Shown in pieces: positions 1 through 12,617 of a stretch of DNA of 64,000 nucleotides (position 1 is its first letter; each line of letters begins with the position of its first letter). The notes beneath the pieces are model-generated. The model saw only the letters and a list, made by a program, of their open reading frames with translations, had not been told where the DNA came from and did no database searches. Position numbers and translations under genes: made by a program. Source of the stretch: Haliclystus octoradiatus (taxonomy: Eukaryota; Cnidaria; Staurozoa; Stauromedusae; Haliclystidae); the NCBI GenBank assembly GCA_916610825.1, contig OU744453.1, positions 4,108,407 to 4,172,406 on the forward strand. Direction: 5' to 3'.

Positions 1-2110
1 TATTTCGCTACTGGCTATAACATTGAATCAACAGAAAATTTATATGATCAGGATGTAATATTATTCATTGCATTGTATTGTGTTTTATTGTTTATTACAA
101 TGATTATTTTCTTGAAGATGGCTTGTAACAATCAAAGAGAAAGACATCGATTTCCTTCCACAAATTTGTATATAAATTTTAATAAAACTTACGATATCAT
201 GTTGCCTTATTAAGTAAACAAATATCTTGTCTAATGCAGTGGAGAACAATATTTTGTTTGTGTAAAATGCACTCATCAGAGAATTTGATTTGCTTCTACC
301 TGTTTAGCTCGCTTCAAGCTTTCAAACATCTGGAAGACGTGTCTCGAGGCGTAAATAATACATTATATACGACGTATTAATTTCTTCGAAATACGCCATT
401 TAGTCATATTTCTTATCCACTTTAACTTAACTCAAGAGCAGATAATGAATATCTATGGAAATCACATTAAACGGAAAAATAAGGAAACAGGAATACTAAT
501 ATAGTCAGCTGAATAGTATGCCGTGAGAGTGTTGCTTGTGTATTTGAGAAGGGTTGTAAAGCATGCATGTACAGGTCCGTACACTTGTAAACTAATTTGC
601 ATTGATAGATAAGCGATTCTATTGAAATTATAATTGAAAAAACCACTTTTATAATTTGAAATGTTATTGAAAGTAAAAATGTGATTCCTCTGGTTTAATT
701 GTAGGACTGAGGATGTTTATTTATCTCGGTCAAAAGTGTCATCAAAACAATACTGTAATTTCTTTTTCTTTTAATTTATACGTTTGTTTTTAATCTAAAT
801 ATAGCCATCCTAGTAGCAGTTGAGTATGTAAATGGATATAATACTGTGAAATAACTACTGTCTTTTAGCCTTCAAATGCGAATCTCTTTGTGAAGTTTAT
901 GGTGTATGTTTGTTTGAGTTCGGCTGTGATTTTTTCAACCATTTCAAAAACAACTCATCAAACAGCATTTTGTTCGATCTATAACGTGCTTTATTTTTTC
1001 ACATTTTTCCCTTGCTTTGCATATCGATTTAAATTATATTTCCAAGCACTGATTTTGTTTTTGCTTTTCATGACCGCCGACGGCCTTCCTTGCGACATGC
1101 CTTCTTGCTTTGCTTTACTATTGTTTTAATATATAAATGACACGTTTCTCCATTTTCATTTTACCCCTTTACCGACATATAGAAAAGCCTGACGTTGTGA
1201 AAGTTTTCAAATTTATTATTTATTTGTTTTGACAACGAAAAAAATATAGTTTTATTTCATCCAAGAGCAACAAAGGAACGCAGGAACAAATCGCGTGTAA
1301 CCACAATAACACAGATTAAAAATTCGAAAAACATTTCTCTTTTTAGACTCATTCCTCATGATCACATTCATAACCGTTCATAACAAATTAAAAAATAACT
1401 AAATGGGTTTCAAAGGAATAATATAAATGGTCATTTCTGCATATATGCGTATCTGAGTGCATCGGCTATATTTATAAATATCAGTATACTCATTCACTAT
1501 GGTAACAATATTGATTTCAAAGCTTTCATATAAATTTAAGTGTACTGAAATTAAAATAGAATTCATTTTGCTCCAAACGCTGTATCATAAAATTGCCTTA
1601 ATTGTATATGTATGCACAAAGAATTTTAATATAGTGAGTATAAAATATTCCTATGACAGAGAAAAACAATTGGTAACAAAATATTTAATATTTTTATTTT
1701 GCATAACGTTTCAATCACGATTTGTGATCATTATCGTAATTGCAACGTCGTGCAAAATAAAAACACTAAACATGTTGTTACCAATTGTTTTTGCTGTCCA
1801 ATGTTTATCACAGAAGCTTCTGTTAAATACGATTAAATACGAAAATATTTCACAGAGCTCATTTTTATTAAGAAAGTCGTAAAGTGAAAATTAGAATATT
1901 TTATCAGAATGAGTAATGACTAGTTCACAATTACATAGCTATAAACAATGTATACTCTTTTCAATTTATATATATATAAACATACCTAGAATTACTTGTT
2001 GGAAGATCACAAAGAAAGAGAGAAATCCAAAATAATCCATTCCGAAAATATATAAATCGAGAACTATAGCTCATTCGCAAAACTGTTTATAGTCCTATAT
2101 TACATCAACG
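1..2110. other. AT-rich region with no recognisable gene
   Basis: I see only short chance reading frames with no family resemblance, no splice-consistent exons and no clear repeat. It may be intergenic or intronic DNA. Confidence 0.5.
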
Positions 2111-2128
2111 ACAGTGTATACTAATGTT

Positions 2129-2395
2129 TCGATATTTATGCGGCAGGTGGCGGCCAATGGTTTATATTCAAACTCTTACGTCAAAATTTCATTAGTATGG
2201 TTGCTTGTGCCTATTCAGCCTACAACCATAACAGTTATTTAGACTTTCTACATATTCATCATTCTGCTTATTTCGATATTTATGACGCAGGTGGCCAAAG
2301 CTATATCTTGAAACTATTACGTGTAAAAATTGTGTATGGCTTTATGCGCCTTTTCAGCCCATAGCCATTATATAGTAGCACAGTTATTTCAAATC
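2129..2395. repeat. Imperfect tandem duplication, unit about 143 bp
   Basis: Two diverged copies (about 2129-2252 and 2272-2395) share the order TTTCGATATTTATG, CAGGTGGC, a TATATT(C/T)AAACT block, TTACGT, TATGGTT/TATGGCT, and CAGCC(T/C)A followed by AACCAT/AGCCAT. Both lie on the same strand, so this is a direct duplication and not an inverted element. Confidence 0.6.
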
Positions 2396-2719
2396 GCTGT
2401 ATTTAATCAAAAAGCATATGTAACAAAGTTTATCAATCGCCGCAATAAATTTGGTTCAACATCGCCACTTAAATTGGTAGATTAATTGTAAAATGGAATC
2501 ATCAGTGAAGTTAATGTTTTCCCTAGAATCAAACAATCAGCTGGCTGTTCGCTGTCAAAATGATCATACATTCAAATGCATCACTTTCAAACAGAAATTA
2601 TCGGTATAGGTTATCATTCAATAGACTTTTAATTACCACAGTGATATTTCTGAGATTGATTCCTTTATGGACATAAGAAGGTATTCAAAAATACTTTACC
2701 GATATTTGATTATCTTTTC

Positions 2720-3671
2720 TTTAAAGTGTATATCCCGGATATTGGGTGATAGATAGATAGATTCTATAGATAGAGAAACAAGTTCTATTTGTACATGTTC
2801 TTCTTGTATTTTTAATTTGCGCGATCATCTCTCCTTCAAAAATGCAGTCAAAGTGACGATTTTTGCTAAACTTTGTGTCTCACTCTTTTTCCTCTAACAG
2901 GAACCAGTTTGTTTTCAACAAGAGAGCTTACACCGGAAAAAACACTAAACTTTTTACTTATTTGTCTCTAAATAAAAAACCGCTAAACTAAATGACAATC
3001 TGCTTTCGGAATGAAATTTTCAACGTTCAGCTGAAGATTTAGAGCTATATTTGATCAATATTCAAGATACAGGTAAAGAGATGTTAGCCTCTAAAATCGA
3101 AAGTTGTTAGCTTTGTATTTTTCTCACTCAAGTTCTCACACGATTAACACCTCTTTACGACTTCGTCTAAGCATAGTCGGCATGGCTGATGCGTATTATA
3201 AATAGTCACACAACTCCAATAACCAGCAGCGATAAGCTTCTTAGATGAAGTCGTAAAGAGGTGCTAATCTTGGGAGCACTTGAGTGACAAAAATCCAAAA
3301 CTAAAAACTTTTGACTATAGAGGCTTATTATATCTTTTCATGGATCCCGTATATTGATCAAATATATCTCAAATATTTCAGCTGATCGTTGAAAACATCA
3401 TCCGAAAGCAGATTGCCATTTGGTTCATCTGTTTTTTAATTACAGGAAATTAAGTAAAATGTTTAGTGTTTTTTCCGGTGTAAACCCTCTTGTGGAAAAT
3501 CTGTGAGTTACTGTTCAAGGAAAAAGAGTGAGACACAAAGTGGTAACTTTGATTGTACTTTTGAGGGGAAGATGCTCGCGCAAAGTAATAATACAAGAAG
3601 AACATCTGCTAATAGAAAATATTTCTCTATCTAAAGAAGCATCTCCCAATATCCGGGATATACACTTTAAA
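2720..3671. repeat. 950-bp snap-back element with arms of about 450 bp
   Basis: The sequence from 2720 (TTTAAAGTGTATATCCCGGA) reappears inverted, ending at 3671. Further matches follow inward: GTGTCTCACTC, ACCGGAAAAAACACTAAAC, GATTTAGAG/CAGCTGA blocks, and CACCTCTTTACGACTTC just before the central spacer (about 3180-3235). Arms are diverged, perhaps 20% by eye, with indels. No coding capacity is seen. A foldback DNA element or long-arm MITE is likely. Confidence 0.8.
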
Positions 3672-4114
3672 TTTAGAGGGGCATTGAGCGTCCACTTCCT
3701 GATATTTTTTTAAACTCAAAATTGGAAGTTAAGATTTTCTTACCCACTATATAGAACAGTAAGAGCGAATCGAGAATGCAATTCAACTTTCAAACTTTCA
3801 TCTTTTATGACCAGTCTAGACGTGCTTATACACAATGAAGCCACCGTATTTGGTAGCTACGATATCATCTGATTTCAAGTTATAATCTCATTGCAGGAAA
3901 TTAATTTCAAAAGCTTTCTCAAAGTGAGGATATAGTAGCTTTTAAAGATTATTGTAATGGCAGGATATATATAATTATTTATCATCTTAACTTAAACGGA
4001 TTCAAATATTTGGAATCATCATCTATTGGTACCTGTATTATCAAAAGCCTACTTATGTGCTATTTATGATTATGTCAGACCTATTGATGAAAACAGCTGT
4101 ATACGTGGACTAAT

Positions 4115-4170
4115 CTATAAGTCCCGCTTTGATATACCTCAATTTCACGAATGGTAAGCGGGACTTATAT
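4115..4170. repeat. Short hairpin, 13-bp stem
   Basis: ATAAGTCCCGCTT is followed about 25 bp later by its reverse complement AAGCGGGACTTAT. The pair lies 170 bp left of the 4337 hairpin MITE. It could be a small MITE remnant or a chance palindrome. Confidence 0.5.
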
Positions 4171-4336
4171 CCTTCGTACAGCGTTATGCAGGATTCTGTA
4201 CAACAGTATTCTGTTTGATTGTATTGTTGTGACAAATTATCACGCATTTGATGTACGGGAAAGGCGGGGTCCAACATTACGTAAATTACTGAAAGATGCA
4301 ACATGCAAGCCAAAACAAAGTTAATTAAATCTAGAA

Positions 4337-4441
4337 CTTCCATCTAGCCTGCGTCACAGTCCAAAACATTTTGATGATGCTAGGTTAAAAACATTTAACA
4401 TCGTCAAAATGTTTTTGTCTGTGACGCAGGCTAGATGGAAG
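4337..4441. mobile_element. Hairpin MITE with TAGCCTGCGT...ACGCAGGCTA ends
   Basis: A near-perfect palindrome: CTTCCATCTAGCCTGCGTCA at the left is mirrored at the right, and inner arms (AAAACATTTTGATGA) also pair, leaving a loop of about 20 nt. The same terminal motif AGCCTGCG occurs on the elements at 32218, 42225 and 53594, defining a family. Unlike those copies, no direct target duplication is visible here. Confidence 0.75.
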
Positions 4442-4879
4442 CTTATTATTAATCAAGTCAATTAGCTGATGCTTGTAGAAAGCTACAAACTTAATTCAAC
4501 ATTATCATTCTTAAAATAACGATGGTGGAACTATCAATAAATGATTTTACCCTTCAGGATTGTTGTTCTGTCATTGTGAATGCTTAAGGATTACCATTGA
4601 AAATCTGAGCAGTTTCACTGGTACAAGAACAAGGGAAATAATATTTCATAGTATAGAAACCTTTAATTGTAGTGTTTATCATTTCCACAATGAATCATTT
4701 TTCAACCTGTATTAGCTCAAAAAGTTTGAAGTGAACAGGAGCGTTAAATTAAATAGACCAACAACTCGCAAGAATCAGACAGTTAACATAATAGAATCAG
4801 TTATCCAGTTTCATCTGTTTCAATGCCCTGAACAATATAGACATATAACCGTCTACGGGCTGATTCCATTGATATAGAC

Positions 4880-5561
4880 TTTATTAAATCATCTGACAGT
4901 GGGTCGCTTGATAAACTCCTTGCTAAACTGAAGTCATAGGGTATTTGTCATACAGTATAGCTGCTGAACTGTATTCAGTGTTTCCTGTATGGTCGCACCC
5001 AACAGGTAGTAATCAATAAATCAGTATCGTCTTCCCTCCCAGAGTGACCAGTGAAGTACCACAAGGATCTGTTTTTGGGCCGCTACTATTTTTAGTTTAC
5101 ATCAATGACATTGTCTCCTGCCTGGAACAAACATGTAAGATAAATCTATTTGCAGATGATGCAAAATTTTATCAAAGTAGATCAAATGCTGACACCAAAC
5201 CACTTATACAGACCTTAATCAATCTTTGAAAATTGGCAGAAGCTTAGCAACTGTTGAAAAATGCTTTTCTCTCTCCGTTGGAAATAAAAACATTCCTTCT
5301 TGGCAATATTCTCTTCTCGGCAAGCAAATCCCTGAGGTACATAAACTCCGTGACATTGGAATTATCTTAACTTCTAATTTGAAATTTTCAAACCACTGTG
5401 CAACTATAATTGTCAGAAAAGCCCAATCGAGAATTGTTCTGCTTTTCAAAAGCTTCATAACAAGTAGTTTATTGTTACAAGCTTACAAGACCTACGTAAG
5501 ACCTTCAGTCGAATCAAATTCTCCAGTGTGGAATCCCTACCTGGAATGTGCCATTGTTTAG
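4880..5561 (+). pseudogene. Non-LTR (jockey/CR1-like) reverse transcriptase fragment
   Basis: Translated pieces match the central and C-terminal part of a jockey/CR1-type RT: a DKLLAKLKS block near 4908, GRTQQVVINKS near 4990, VPQGSVFGPLLFLVYINDI at 5050-5110, the catalytic LFADDAKFYQ at 5147-5176, and the thumb block ending NSPVWNPYL at 5513-5545. Stops interrupt the upstream part (near 4938 and 4958) and the frame shifts near 5222. The 5' half with the endonuclease is missing. It ends abruptly where an oppositely oriented RT begins (about 5562), so it was broken by, or joined to, that insertion. Confidence 0.85.
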
Positions 5562-6769
5562 GTCGAAGGTTATGTCTAAGAAGTCAACTGATTTGAGGTT
5601 GGTTTTTGATGTAATTTTTAATCCCATCTCTTTGAAAATGTTTGTTATTTTTTTCCTGAGTCTCTCAGTCTGTGGGCCGGATTTCTTTCGCATTACTGCC
5701 AAACCATTATCTCGGTAAAGTCCAATAGAGCTGTCACCCAGAACTTTCGTAAGTTTATCTAGTATAAATAAACCTATCAATTCGCAAATCTCTGCTCCGT
5801 CATAACTGCCCATTGTGACGTCGAACAGGTTTGTGTGGCTTTTCTTTGACCATGCGGCTCCTTTATTAAATAGAACTGATTGCCTTGCGTGCATGATAAT
5901 TTTTGTATCACTTTCTGATATTGTTGTAAAGTTTTTTGCAAATGATATAGCTTTTTCTAATAGTTGCTCCGATATCGTGGGGTAAAAGCTTTCGATGTCA
6001 AAGGTGATGAACGATAATCGTTTCTTTTCTTCTAGTGCCTTAAACCAATCTATAACGGCGTAAGAGTTTTTCCATTGGTTGACTTTATAGTTAATTTTTT
6101 TAAGTTAATGATTATTTTCTCTAATATTTTTTTACTTACGATGCCAATTTCGCTTTTAGCAGGGTTAATTAGTCTACACGTTGGATTATTAATGAAATTC
6201 TCTTTATGGTCTTTTATAGTGATAAACGCTGGCCGCTCTGCGATGACTTCTGCCCTCTTGTCGATTTTCAGTTCTCTACTTATTTCCTTGGCGGCTGTAT
6301 TGATCTTGTGTACTGTGCCTTTCCTTGCCTTTTTGTAAGTCGTTGTTATATTATTTAGAAGTAATTTTTCATGTTGCTTAACATCCATCTGATAGAAATT
6401 TCTTGTCTTGTCCGCGGCAATAATGACCTTAGAAGATTTTTTGATTTTTTTGATGTCTCTCCTTAGTTGTTTTTGAAATCTATCGTGGACCGGCCTAAAT
6501 TCAATGTTTTGAGTCATTTTAATTAGATCGTGTTCAAATCCCTCCAATTCGCTTATTTGTGGTGGACACTTCCTTGATTTAAATCCATATTTCTCATCTC
6601 TTGTAATATTATTAGTGGTTTCTATAGTCTCTTCGGCCTGAAAGAAAAACGCTTTCCATCGCATTCGTTTTATAACGCTTTCTATTTTTGCAATTAGCTG
6701 CATTAAGTAAGTCTTTCTTGGTGGTGCCGGTATGTTTTTCATTGAATAGCCAAATGTGATTTTTTCCAT
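5562..6769 (-). pseudogene. Penelope-like RT (family 3), inactivated and 3'-truncated
   Basis: The minus-strand frame starts at ATG 6769 and gives an RT N-terminal region with VIIAADKTRNFYQMD and AFITIKDHKENF, then a palm with TFDIESFYPTI and FDVTMGSYDGAEICELIG. A run of A/T near 6095-6105 carries a one-base frameshift, and the frame continues from about 6100 to 5562. The motif C region reads YRDNG where DD would be expected, a single-base change that should abolish catalysis. The protein stops at SVDFLDITFDL near 5575, so thumb and endonuclease are absent. I recognise the type as a Penelope-related RT common in marine invertebrates, but not the exact clade. A hammerhead-bearing leader lies directly upstream (6780-6968). 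Confidence 0.75.
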
Positions 6770-6779
6770 GGTTGTTTCT

Positions 6780-6968
6780 GCAGTAAGATTAAGTGCTCTA
6801 CTGCATCCAGGAGCGAATAATAATAATAATAAATATTATCCAATAGCAGTAAAACAGTGCTCAATGTCTGTTGACAGAGCTGTAAATATAAATAGAGGAG
6901 TCAAAGACTACACATTTTGTTACTGTAACTTGAAGTTTCACGCTTTATTGCGATCATCAGACAGTTAA
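6780..6968 (-). mobile_element. Pseudo-LTR/leader of the family-3 Penelope-like element
   Basis: Read on the minus strand: a hammerhead fold (6968-6918), then a GTCTTTGACTCC block, CAGCTCTGTCAACAGACA (a small palindrome), a GCTATTGGATAATATT block, (ATT)5, and then the RT start codon. The same order recurs at 43481-43839 (+) and 54895-55135 (-), so this is a repeated pseudo-LTR-like module. Confidence 0.7.
6918..6968 (-). ncRNA. Type I hammerhead ribozyme-like motif
   Basis: Minus strand: helix I 5' strand ACUGU, then CUGAUGA (plus 6954-6960), helix II CGC-AAUAAA-GCG, GAAA (plus 6936-6939), a tiny stem III (AC...GU with loop UUCAA), cleavage triplet GUU, then ACAGU pairing back to ACUGU. All core positions CUGANGA, GAAA and UH are present. 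The predicted cut is between plus 6927 and 6926. A U-U mismatch at the base of helix II is a weakness. Confidence 0.7.
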
Positions 6969-7059
6969 AACTAGATAATAAAAAACATACATGGTTCCTC
7001 TGATATAAACTTACATAAATCGCAGCTATTGTTAAATGGGATAAAGCCTATTGTATCGC

Positions 7060-8318
<1,259 letters not shown>

Positions 8319-10426
8319 CGCATTGACGAGACAAGAGCGGTGGCTTTGGCTCACGTAATCGCAAATCATCTACAATTTTCCTAGTGTTGAAAACCGGTCT
8401 GATAATTTGGCCGATATTACCACTAAGATTAGATAGCTGCTTTTTAAGTGAATTTGCTGAAATTTGATCTTTGAAAGGCAAAGTAATATTGATGTCATTT
8501 TTACTTCTGCTTGCGACTGGCAAATCAAGTGTACCTTCAACACGCTTCTTTCTAAATTTATTTACGTAAAACTCAATTAATTGACTAGGATACTTTAAGT
8601 CTAAAAATCTATTACGCACTATAGTGCACTCTTCATCAAAGTTTTTATCGGTTGATGAAAGCCGATTGGCACGATCTAGCATTGTAATCAGTAGTGCCTT
8701 CTTATAATTTGCATCAACATGACTCTGATAATGTAGTAATAATCCATTATCAGTAGGTTTATGATGAACACCAGTTTCAACTGTCTTATTAATAAATTTC
8801 ATTGAAACGCCAAGAAAAGGTAATTTGTTATTCTCTGCGATTTCCATAGTGAATTTTAAAGCAGAATGTTCATTGTTTAACTTTTGTAGTAATTGATTAG
8901 CATCGTATAGGTTTGGCATAATTGTTAAAGTATCATCGACATAGCGATAATAATGTTCAGGAAGATCATTCTTTTCCTTTAGTCTATCTTCAATGTGACA
9001 CATAAAAACATTTGCCATTAAGGGACCCAAAGGGGAACCCATTGCCACGCCATCTATTTGTTCGAACAGCTCTCCTTGAAAAATAAACAACTGATCTTTT
9101 GTGGCAATTTGAAGTAATTCTTTTAGATCATCTTTTGTTAAAGCTAGATCGTGTGTTTCATTAAACCAATTATCTGAGAAAGCTTTATCAACTAAAATAT
9201 CTATGGTTTCATCGACAGGAACGTTTGTGAACAGGGACTCGACATCATAAGACACCATAATATCACCGGCTGCAGGCGTGAGAGTCCGAATAAAATTTGT
9301 GAATTCAAATATATCATCTACCATGTAATCATTCATTGACATGGGTTGTAGTTTTTCTTCTAACCACTTTGCCAATTTAAAATTATAGGAATTAGTGCTT
9401 GATAAAATTGGTCTCATCGCTAATAGAGGCTTATGTGTCTTAGGGAGACCATATATGTGGGCTAGCCTAGACCCTGTTGGCGATAGAGAATCAGCTATTG
9501 GTTTCGAGAAAATTCGTTTCAAGGCCTCCTGAACTTTTCTTTCCCTTTCCAGTAAAGGATGGTCAATTTTGCGAGGCCTACCCCTCGTCTTTTTGCTATT
9601 ACAATTATATGGTCGGAACTTATCAGTTTTGTCGATAGACGCTTTGCGTAAGAGTCGCACGTATTCGCTATAGTCCATTACTACAACACCGTTTCCCTTA
9701 TCAGGCTTCGTAATAATAATATCTTTCTTACTTTTCAGACTTTTTATTGCTCTAATTAGTTGTTTCGGATCGGTAGGTCCTTTGTGTTGGCTGTAATTTA
9801 TTGCTAAAGTCTTGAGGGTTGTAAGAGCGAGATCTTTTTGCTCAGATGAAAGGGACTGATCAAGCCTCCAGCAAGCTTTTTCGAAACTAGCTAAGACATT
9901 ACTTTCGTCAGTCATACTTCGACGAGGAAGGGAAAATTTGAGGCCTCTTGAAATCACAAGCTTTTCAAAAAATGATAGTTGATACGAGGATAGGTTAACA
10001 ATGTGCTTATCTACATCGGTATGATCACGGCTCAACATTCTTGAAATTTTCTTAGTATGTACTGACATAACTTTTTCATACTGTAACTTTCTAATTTCAA
10101 TTAAGTGTTTTAAGGATGACATATATTGAACAACAGAATAGGCCTCACGTAATAATTGATAAGAAGAATTTATTTCAATTCTAATTCTTTCTAGATCTTT
10201 CAGTCTTAGATATATTTCTTCCTTTATTACCTGTTGTTCGTAGGACCTTGATGATCTGGTCCATTTCTTTTTTGTTGAATTATCGACCTTAGCAAATGTT
10301 GGAATCAATCCAAGGTTGTTACATAGGTTGAGATATTCAATTGACGCCTCGCAGTTTACAAGGCGCCTGCTACATTTTTCAATTCTCCTGAAAAATTGTA
10401 GCTTGTTATCGCGTTTGAGTATTCTG

Positions 10427-10928
10427 ATTAATAAATTTTTACTTATTAATTTTGAGACAAATGACAGCGATAAAAGAGACATAATTTAGCAACGTTTCGT
10501 TATCTTCTTAATAACATCGTCAGGCGAGTGAGTGATATTGAAAATTTCATAAAATATATAGAGAAAACTAATTGACATAATTCTAATAGAGCGATTAAAT
10601 TAAATTAAATTAAATTCACAGACATCGATACGGAAGACTGTCAGTGATCAAACAAAGAGCCGGGATTTAACAGAGTCTAATTGCGTGTTGAGTGTAGGCT
10701 TGATCTGCCGAATCGCAAGCATTTCATGAATGAGGCAATCAAAACGGTTCTTACATTTTTTAATAACTCGAAAGTTTTGATGACAATCGCGGACGGTAAT
10801 ACCATGCGAATGGCGAAGATGTGATCCAATGGCCGATCCAGTATGTCCGTCAATGCGTTGATGTAAGTGTTGGCAAGTGAAGCCAACATAACTTGCATCA
10901 CACAAGTCACATTGAAAACAATAAACAA
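10427..10928 (-). mobile_element. PLE1 5' pseudo-LTR, 502 bp
   Basis: A direct repeat of 7817-8318 with no difference found by eye. It is a 5'-truncated PLE1 copy joined in tandem upstream of the full copy: it supplies the C-terminal GIY-YIG part, UTR, hammerhead and the first codons of the full-length ORF. It breaks at 10928 within the GIY-YIG coding sequence, where an inverted copy begins. Confidence 0.88.
10487..10531 (-). ncRNA. Hammerhead-like motif immediately upstream of the PLE1 start codon
   Basis: The same fold as at 7877-7921. The predicted cut lies between plus 10491 and 10490, leaving the 5' end GCUAAAUU before AUG (10482). Cleavage would therefore define an mRNA with an 8-nt leader. 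Confidence 0.6.
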
Positions 10929-10930
10929 TA

Positions 10931-11500
<570 letters not shown>

Positions 11501-11791
11501 TTGAGACAAATGACAGCGATAAAAGAGACATAATTTAGCAACGTTTCGTTATCTTCTTAATAACATCGTCAGGCGAGTGAGTGATATTGAAAATTTCATA
11601 AAATATGTAGAGAAAACTAATTAACATAATTCTAATAGAGCGTTAAATTCACAGACATCGATACGGAAGACTGTCAGTGATCAAACAAAGAGCCGGGATT
11701 TAACATAGTCTAATTGCGTGTTGAGTGTAGGCTTGATCTGCCGAATCGCAAGCATTTCATGAATGAGGCAATCAAAACGGTTCTTACATTT
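11501..11791 (-). mobile_element. Truncated PLE1 3' fragment
   Basis: Matches 10451 onward but with small differences: the (TTTAA)n tract is shortened near 11641 and a few bases are changed. It is therefore an older copy than the main element. It includes a hammerhead-like core at about 11537-11580 and ends inside the ORF at 11791, where the 3' terminus of PLE2 begins. Confidence 0.85.
11537..11580 (-). ncRNA. Hammerhead-like motif in the older PLE1 fragment
   Basis: Minus strand CUGACGA (plus 11566-11572), helix II GUUAU/AUAAC, GAAA and ACGUU are all conserved although flanking sequence has diverged. Confidence 0.55.
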
Positions 11792-12227
11792 CTACTTATT
11801 AATTTTGTAGTAAAAGTAAACGATAAAATAGACGTTGATTGAGCATTCGACATTGCTTATGTCATCTTCAGAAATATATTTAAAAAGAAAAATTATTTTA
11901 GTACATGGGTTTAAAAGTTCTAAGTTATACAAAGTGCTAGAAACAGGATGCGTAAATAACAATAGATTATTATAGACAAAAGCAAGAACAATAGCTTTTC
12001 AATATCCTGCTGGGAAAAGCCGAGATTTGATTGAGTCAGACTGAGTGTTGAGGTTTGGCTTGATTCGCCTGATTGCAAGCATTTCGTGAATTAAGCAGTC
12101 AAACTTATTTTTGCATTTTTTCAAAATTTTAAAATTGTTTTCAGAAACAAATTTGCCGTGTTGTTGATTTACATGTGCGTAAACAGCATACCATTGTCTC
12201 TTGTGCTCGTCAATACGTTGATGCAAA
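11792..12227 (-). pseudogene. PLE2 3' fragment, GIY-YIG end on minus strand
   Basis: The frame 12226-11999 encodes LHQRIDEH-like helix, then NFKILKKCKNKFDCLIHEML and IKPNLN, the C-terminal half of a GIY-YIG domain with its Glu and Asn. The protein is related to PLE1 but clearly a different family. The 3' terminus on the minus strand ends with AAAATTAATAAGTA, which PLE1 also has. A hammerhead-like core sits in its UTR. Confidence 0.8.
11838..11882 (-). ncRNA. Degenerate hammerhead-like motif of PLE2
   Basis: Minus strand CUGAAGA (plus 11865-11871), one unpaired U, helix II GACAU-AAGCA-AUGUC, then GAAU where GAAA is expected. The helix II bases differ from PLE1 (GUUAU/AUAAC) but still pair fully. 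The GAAA change suggests that this copy is inactive. Confidence 0.5.
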
Positions 12228-12530
12228 CCGGCTCTCTTGTCTCGTCAATGTGTTGTATTTAGTTTCCAGTGTGATTCGTGTGAAGCAAATTATGTCGGAT
12301 ATACCTGTCGACATTTGCATCAATGCATTGACGAGCACAAGAGAAAAGGGTCTGCTGTTTACGCATATGAAAATCAACAACACGGAAAATCCGTTTCGGT
12401 AAACATTTTTAAAGTTCTGAAAAAATGCAAACACAAATTGGACTGCTTAACTCACGAAATGCTTGAAATCAGGCGAATCTCGTCTTTTTCCAACAGCATA
12501 TTAAAAAGCTATTGTTCATTGTTCTAAAAC
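12228..12530 (+). pseudogene. PLE2 fragment in head-to-head orientation
   Basis: Plus frame with LLSRQCVVFSFQCDSCEANY, then YVGYTCRHLHQCIDEH, and LKKCKHKLDCLTHEML: the N-terminal and central GIY-YIG domain of PLE2. It begins within a few bases of where the minus-strand PLE2 fragment ends, repeating the head-to-head layout of PLE1. The C-terminus is lost after EIRRI. Confidence 0.8.
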
Positions 12531-12617
12531 TTTTTCTTGAATATCATTATAGAGTTACAATTACGCAATTCATCGGGAAGGCTATTCCACGAAATTGAAG
12601 CAACAACCGAAAATACT

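Noticed and set aside
1499-1882. A 127-codon plus-strand frame
   Set aside because: Low-complexity AT-rich composition with no domain, no good start context and no splice partners. Likely chance.
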